From Chitinophaga pinensis (GTDB taxonomy: Bacteria > Bacteroidota > Bacteroidia > UKL13-3), in the NCBI GenBank assembly GCA_945898275.1, contig CAMDHZ010000012.1, positions 1 to 64,000 of the forward strand: DNA of 64,000 nucleotides. Reading direction: 5' to 3'. Below the pieces are notes generated by a model. That model had not been told where the DNA came from, searched no databases, and saw only the letters and a list, made by a program, of their open reading frames with translations. How positions within the stretch are numbered: position 1 is the first letter of the stretch; each line of letters starts with the position of its first letter. Shown one piece after another: positions 60,653 through 64,000 of the stretch. Position numbers and translations under genes: made by a program.

Positions 60653-61720
60653 ATGATAAACCTTGGGCTAAAATCAATTTTGTTAATTTCAATTTGCTAT
60701 CTGGCTGCCTGCAAAAAACCAGCGCCATCGCCTTCGGTTCAAACCGAAACCATACAAATAATTGGAACCGACTTCTCTTTTTACCCAGAAGTTCTTAGCA
60801 GTGGGCTAAGCTTTAGCAATGAACAAGGTGCAGAAGAAGACATGTTGCTTACCTTAAAAAAAGCAGGTTTCAATACAATTCGATTACGTATTTGGAATCA
60901 ACCAGAAACGCCAACATCCTCTTTGGAAAGTGTAGGTAAGCTGGCGGCCAAATGCCAAACAATGGGCTTTAAAATTTGGCTTACCATACACTATTCTGAT
61001 ACTTGGGCAGACCCTGGCAAGCAGCAAAAGCCTAAAACTTGGGATAATTTGGTTCAAACAGAATTAGAAGATAGTGTTTATGCCTTTACCTTTAAAGTTG
61101 TTAAAGACATGGCGCCAGCTTTTGTACAAATTGGCAATGAGATAAACAATGGTATGCTTTGGCCTAATGGCAGCTTAGAAAACATGGGACAGCTTAAACT
61201 ACTTATTAGTAAAGGAATTGCAGCAACTAGGGCTGCTAATAGCCAAACCAAAATTATGCTACATTGCGCGGGATATAAAGATGCGCCTTGGTTTTTTAAT
61301 CAGATTGGTAATTTGGATTATGATATTGCCGCCTTAAGTTATTACCCTATATGGCATGGCAAATCCTTAGACTCTTTAAAACAAGCATTAATCGGTTTGA
61401 ACCAACAGTTACAAAAACCAACCTTAATAGCTGAAACGGCATACCCTTTTACTTTATCTTGGAACGATTGGACCAATAATATTGTTGGAACAAATAGTCA
61501 ATTAATAGCTGGGTTTGACCCTACACCTGAAGGACAAAAGGATTATTGGCAGGCAATTTTACAAACTGCTAAGGAAAGTAAGCAATGCTTGGGCGTTTGT
61601 TATTGGGGAGCCGAATGGGTAAGCTATAAAGGAAACACAGCCACCAATGGTTCTACCTGGGAAAACCAAGCCTTTTGGGATTTTGACAGAAAGGCATTAC
61701 CCATTCTTGATGGAAAATGA
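60653..61720 (+). CDS. Arabinogalactan endo-beta-1,4-galactanase lipoprotein (GH53)
   Basis: A protein of 355 residues. Lipoprotein signal MINLGLKSILLISICYLAAC with lipid Cys 20. GH53 TIM barrel: GTDFSFYPEVLSSG, GFNTIRLRIWNQPE, KIWLTIHYSDTWADPGKQ, acid/base E163 in QIGNEINNGMLWP, and nucleophile E261 in LIAETAYPF. It cuts beta-1,4-galactan side chains of pectin or arabinogalactan at the cell surface. No SusC/D pair or other glycosidases are beside it, so it is an orphan. It carries GGTTCAAACC at 60736 and GGTTTGAACC at 61394. Confidence 0.92.
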   Translation: MINLGLKSILLISICYLAACKKPAPSPSVQTETIQIIGTDFSFYPEVLSSGLSFSNEQGAEEDMLLTLKKAGFNTIRLRIWNQPETPTSSLESVGKLAAKCQTMGFKIWLTIHYSDTWADPGKQQKPKTWDNLVQTELEDSVYAFTFKVVKDMAPAFVQIGNEINNGMLWPNGSLENMGQLKLLISKGIAATRAANSQTKIMLHCAGYKDAPWFFNQIGNLDYDIAALSYYPIWHGKSLDSLKQALIGLNQQLQKPTLIAETAYPFTLSWNDWTNNIVGTNSQLIAGFDPTPEGQKDYWQAILQTAKESKQCLGVCYWGAEWVSYKGNTATNGSTWENQAFWDFDRKALPILDGK

Positions 61721-61774
61721 GAGAGATTTAAAATTATCTTGTATTTTAGCGCACTAAATTAAAAATCATACCTA

Positions 61775-63163
61775 ATGCAATACGATGTTATAGTGATTGG
61801 CAGCGGACCTGGAGGTTATGTTGCCGCTATCAGAGCCAGCCAACTTGGATTAAAAACAGCAGTAGTAGAAAAAGCCGAATTAGGAGGCGTATGCCTTAAT
61901 TGGGGGTGTATACCTACAAAAGCTTTATTAAAATCGGCTCAGGTATTTGAATATATTAAGCATGCAAAAGATTATGGCATTACTGTTAGCGATGCTTCAC
62001 ATGATTTTGGTGCAGTGGTTAAACGCAGCAGGGATGTTGCCAATGGTATGAGCAAAGGCATTGCCTTTTTAATGAAAAAAAATAAAATTGATGTAATTGC
62101 TGGTTATGGCAAATTGCTTAGTGCTTCTAAAGTTGAAGTTACGGATGCTGCTGGTGCAAAAGCCACACATGATGCCAAGCATATCATTTTGGCTACTGGC
62201 GCTAGAAGCAGAGAATTGCCTAACATAAAAATTGATGGCAAAAAGATTCTTGGCTATCGCGAGGCTATGGTGATGCCACAACAACCTAAAAGCATGGTGG
62301 TAATGGGAAGTGGCGCTATTGGTTGCGAGTTTGCATATTTTTATAGCAGCATGGGAACTAAAGTTACCATCGTAGAATTTATGCCAAACATTTTGCCTAT
62401 AGAAGATGAAGAGGTAAGTATAGAGGTAGCTAAATCTTTCAAGAAAGGTGGCATAGATATCATGACCAATGCCTCGGTAGAAAGTGTAGATACAGCTGGT
62501 GCTGGTTGTAAGATTAAAGTTAAAACTGCAGAAGGTATTAAAGAACTAGAAGCAGATGTAGTATTGTCTGCGGTTGGTATCCAAACCAATTTAGAAAACC
62601 TAGGCTTAGAAGCATTAGGTATTAAAACAGACAAAGGCAAAGTATTGGTAGATGATTATTATGCTACCAACCTTAAGGGAGTTTATGCTATAGGAGATAT
62701 TGTTAAAGGACCTGCTTTGGCACACGTTTCTAGTGCAGAAGGAATCATTTGTGTAGAGAAAATTGCAGGCCATCATCCTGAGCCCTTAAATTACAATAAT
62801 ATCCCAGGTTGTACTTATTGTTCTCCAGAAGTTGCATCTGTTGGCTATACAGAAAAGGCAGCTAAGGAAGCGGGATATGAAATTAAGGTTGGTAAATTTC
62901 CTTTCTCTGCTAGCGGAAAAGCAAGTGCAGGCGGTGTAAAAGAAGGATTTGTGAAAGTAATTTTTGATGCCAAGTACGGTGAGTTTTTAGGTGCACACAT
63001 GGTAGGCGCAAATGTTACAGAAATGATAGCTGAAATTGTAGTGGCAAGAAAATTAGAAACCACTGGCATGGAAATCATCAAATCTGTTCATCCACATCCA
63101 ACCATGAGCGAAGCTATTATGGAAGCAGCGGCGCAAGCTTACGGAGAGTGTATTCACTTATAA
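61775..63163 (+). CDS. lpdA: Dihydrolipoyl dehydrogenase (E3)
   Basis: A protein of 462 residues. FAD GxGPGGY in VIVIGSGPGGYVAAIRA, redox disulfide C40-C45 in GGVCLNWGCIPTKALL, NAD site VVMGSGAIGCEFAYFY, GDIVKGPALAHVSSAEG, and the active-site HPHPTMSEAIMEA. It reoxidises dihydrolipoamide of the pyruvate, 2-oxoglutarate and branched-chain complexes. Single gene. Interestingly a fragment of an E2 subunit lies at 13589, far from this gene. Confidence 0.96.
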   Translation: MQYDVIVIGSGPGGYVAAIRASQLGLKTAVVEKAELGGVCLNWGCIPTKALLKSAQVFEYIKHAKDYGITVSDASHDFGAVVKRSRDVANGMSKGIAFLMKKNKIDVIAGYGKLLSASKVEVTDAAGAKATHDAKHIILATGARSRELPNIKIDGKKILGYREAMVMPQQPKSMVVMGSGAIGCEFAYFYSSMGTKVTIVEFMPNILPIEDEEVSIEVAKSFKKGGIDIMTNASVESVDTAGAGCKIKVKTAEGIKELEADVVLSAVGIQTNLENLGLEALGIKTDKGKVLVDDYYATNLKGVYAIGDIVKGPALAHVSSAEGIICVEKIAGHHPEPLNYNNIPGCTYCSPEVASVGYTEKAAKEAGYEIKVGKFPFSASGKASAGGVKEGFVKVIFDAKYGEFLGAHMVGANVTEMIAEIVVARKLETTGMEIIKSVHPHPTMSEAIMEAAAQAYGECIHL

Positions 63164-63178
63164 TAATTAAATGGATTG

Positions 63179-63204
63179 GCGGTATTAGAAAAGTCTAGTA
63201 CCGC
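63179..63204. terminator. 11-bp-stem hairpin between convergent lpdA and tolC-like genes
   Basis: GCGGTATTAGA (63179-63189) and TCTAGTACCGC (63194-63204) pair with one G-T, loop AAAG. It spans the end of the minus-strand gene. No T run follows on either strand, so it is a possible bidirectional terminator only. Confidence 0.45.
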
Positions 63205-64000
63205 TAGCCCATTGAAGTTGGTATTTAGCTTTTGCATATTTTGCCGTTAACTCAACCAATTTAGCTTTAGCCTCAATTAGACTTCTCTCCCTTTGGTTCA
63301 CCAAAAACAGAGAACTTTCGCCACTTTCAAAACGTGTTTCTTCTGCAATTAGTAATAAATCCGCATTACGCACAAGTTCCTGTTGAATGCGCATCATTTG
63401 GTCGAAAGTATTTAGGTCGTTATAGGCTACTAAAATATTATTGAGCACTTCTCTTTTACCTTGTTGCAAATAGAATTTCCCTTGTTGAATTTTGTAATTG
63501 GTGAGTTGTAATTTACCCCTTTCTTTTCTAAGGAAAACGCTGCTATAAAAGGTGGCACCAAACTTATAATTCTTCATAAACAAGCCATCCACTTCATCTC
63601 TGCTGCCTGCAGTATAAGTTTGAAAGGGATAATACTCAAGATTTAGTTGTGGCTTTAAATTTTCAAGTGCTAATTTTCTTTCAAGCTCTGTTTGATTAAG
63701 TTTAAGTGCAAGTTTTTGAACCTCGGGATGCCATGCTTCTGCGCGTTTACTTAAAGCTTGAATTGAATCTAAATCCACTCTTTGAAATTCAGATCCTCTG
63801 GAAGAAGGAATTACCAAGGATGCTAATTGCATTGCGTTACCCTGTTCATCCCATAGATAATTACTCAACAATAAGGCAGCATTATTAAACTCAACCTTGG
63901 CCTCGGCTAGCAAAGATTCGCGTCTTTTGTATTCTACCCAAGCTTCAACACTATCAATTGGTTTTTCTTCCCCTCCAAATATTCTACTTTTAATAAAATT
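63185..64000 (-). CDS. TolC-family outer-membrane efflux protein, 3' part
   Basis: The frame stays open to the right edge of the window, so the N-terminus lies outside. The 271 visible residues are long amphipathic helices typical of TolC (KRRESLLAEAKVEFNNAALLLSNYL, KAEAWHPEVQKLALKLNQTELERKLALENLKPQLNLEYYPF, LVRNADLLLIAEETRFESGESSLFLVNQRERSLIEAKAKLVELTAKYAKAKYQLQWASGTRLF), including the FESGESSLFLVNxRE motif of the family. It would form an outer-membrane exit duct. Convergent with lpdA. Confidence 0.88.
   Translation of the reverse strand, partial: NFIKSRIFGGEEKPIDSVEAWVEYKRRESLLAEAKVEFNNAALLLSNYLWDEQGNAMQLASLVIPSSRGSEFQRVDLDSIQALSKRAEAWHPEVQKLALKLNQTELERKLALENLKPQLNLEYYPFQTYTAGSRDEVDGLFMKNYKFGATFYSSVFLRKERGKLQLTNYKIQQGKFYLQQGKREVLNNILVAYNDLNTFDQMMRIQQELVRNADLLLIAEETRFESGESSLFLVNQRERSLIEAKAKLVELTAKYAKAKYQLQWASGTRLF

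Overview
The window is AT-rich bacterial chromosome from a member of the Bacteroidota; I cannot place it below phylum with confidence, though the gene content looks like the Chitinophagales/Sphingobacteriales side. The evidence is PKD-repeat and kelch-like secreted proteins with type A type-IX-secretion (T9SS) C-terminal sorting domains, RhuM-family proteins, lipoproteins, a bacillithiol deacetylase, a Bacteroidota-style Mn transporter with a DtxR/MntR repressor, ECF sigma factor modules, and genes without Shine-Dalgarno sequences. No plasmid, phage or CRISPR locus is visible. A TolC-family gene runs off the right edge.

Layout. 1-7450 is repeat-rich: a 22-bp minisatellite, a mosaic array of REP-like hairpins leading into an IS200-like (RAYT) transposase, a YdeI/OmdA-family gene, a large PKD surface protein, an acetyltransferase, a RhuM relic with an internal deletion, and a second RAYT with its own hairpin array. 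7450-16430 holds secreted or hypothetical genes, a Cas4-like/DEDD exonuclease fusion, a DUF1826-like gene, a CapA-family lipoprotein, and a DNA piece carrying the 3' ends of two truncated genes (an E2 acyltransferase and a glycosyltransferase). 16430-23050 holds a barrel protein, two decayed genes, a kelch protein, a GNAT, and a RhuM gene bracketed by 48-bp direct repeats at the 3' end of a leucine-rich-repeat gene. 23240-42420 is mostly ordinary chromosome: rRNA methyltransferase, ECF sigma/anti-sigma-barrel/PKD operon, thiol-redox protein plus bshB1, LysM and YoaK proteins, Na/Pi transporter, Rpn-like nuclease, and an operon of a class-V aminotransferase with glgA and glgC. 42480-45500 looks like a worn island beside tRNA-Ala(GGC): a gene tail with terminator, an Mrr restriction endonuclease followed by an attC-like structure, a glycosyltransferase and the N-terminus of a tyrosine integrase. 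45500-64000 is housekeeping: L27/L21, a polysaccharide-initiation cluster, pcm, the mntR-mntH-thioesterase-smpB operon with a perfect palindromic operator, Zn peptidase-prmC, an M16 peptidase, an RlmI-like methyltransferase, a GH53 galactanase lipoprotein, lipoamide dehydrogenase and TolC.

The observation that no feature class explains is the short palindrome GGTTYRAACC, found 17 times in 64 kb against a rough expectation well below one. It occurs inside genes in all three reading frames and is enriched between genes. It resembles the behaviour of the cyanobacterial HIP1 repeat and is my main candidate for something undescribed. Runners-up are the RhuM cassette with 48-bp flanks, the Mrr gene in an integron-cassette-like setting, and the two RAYT/hairpin-array pairs.
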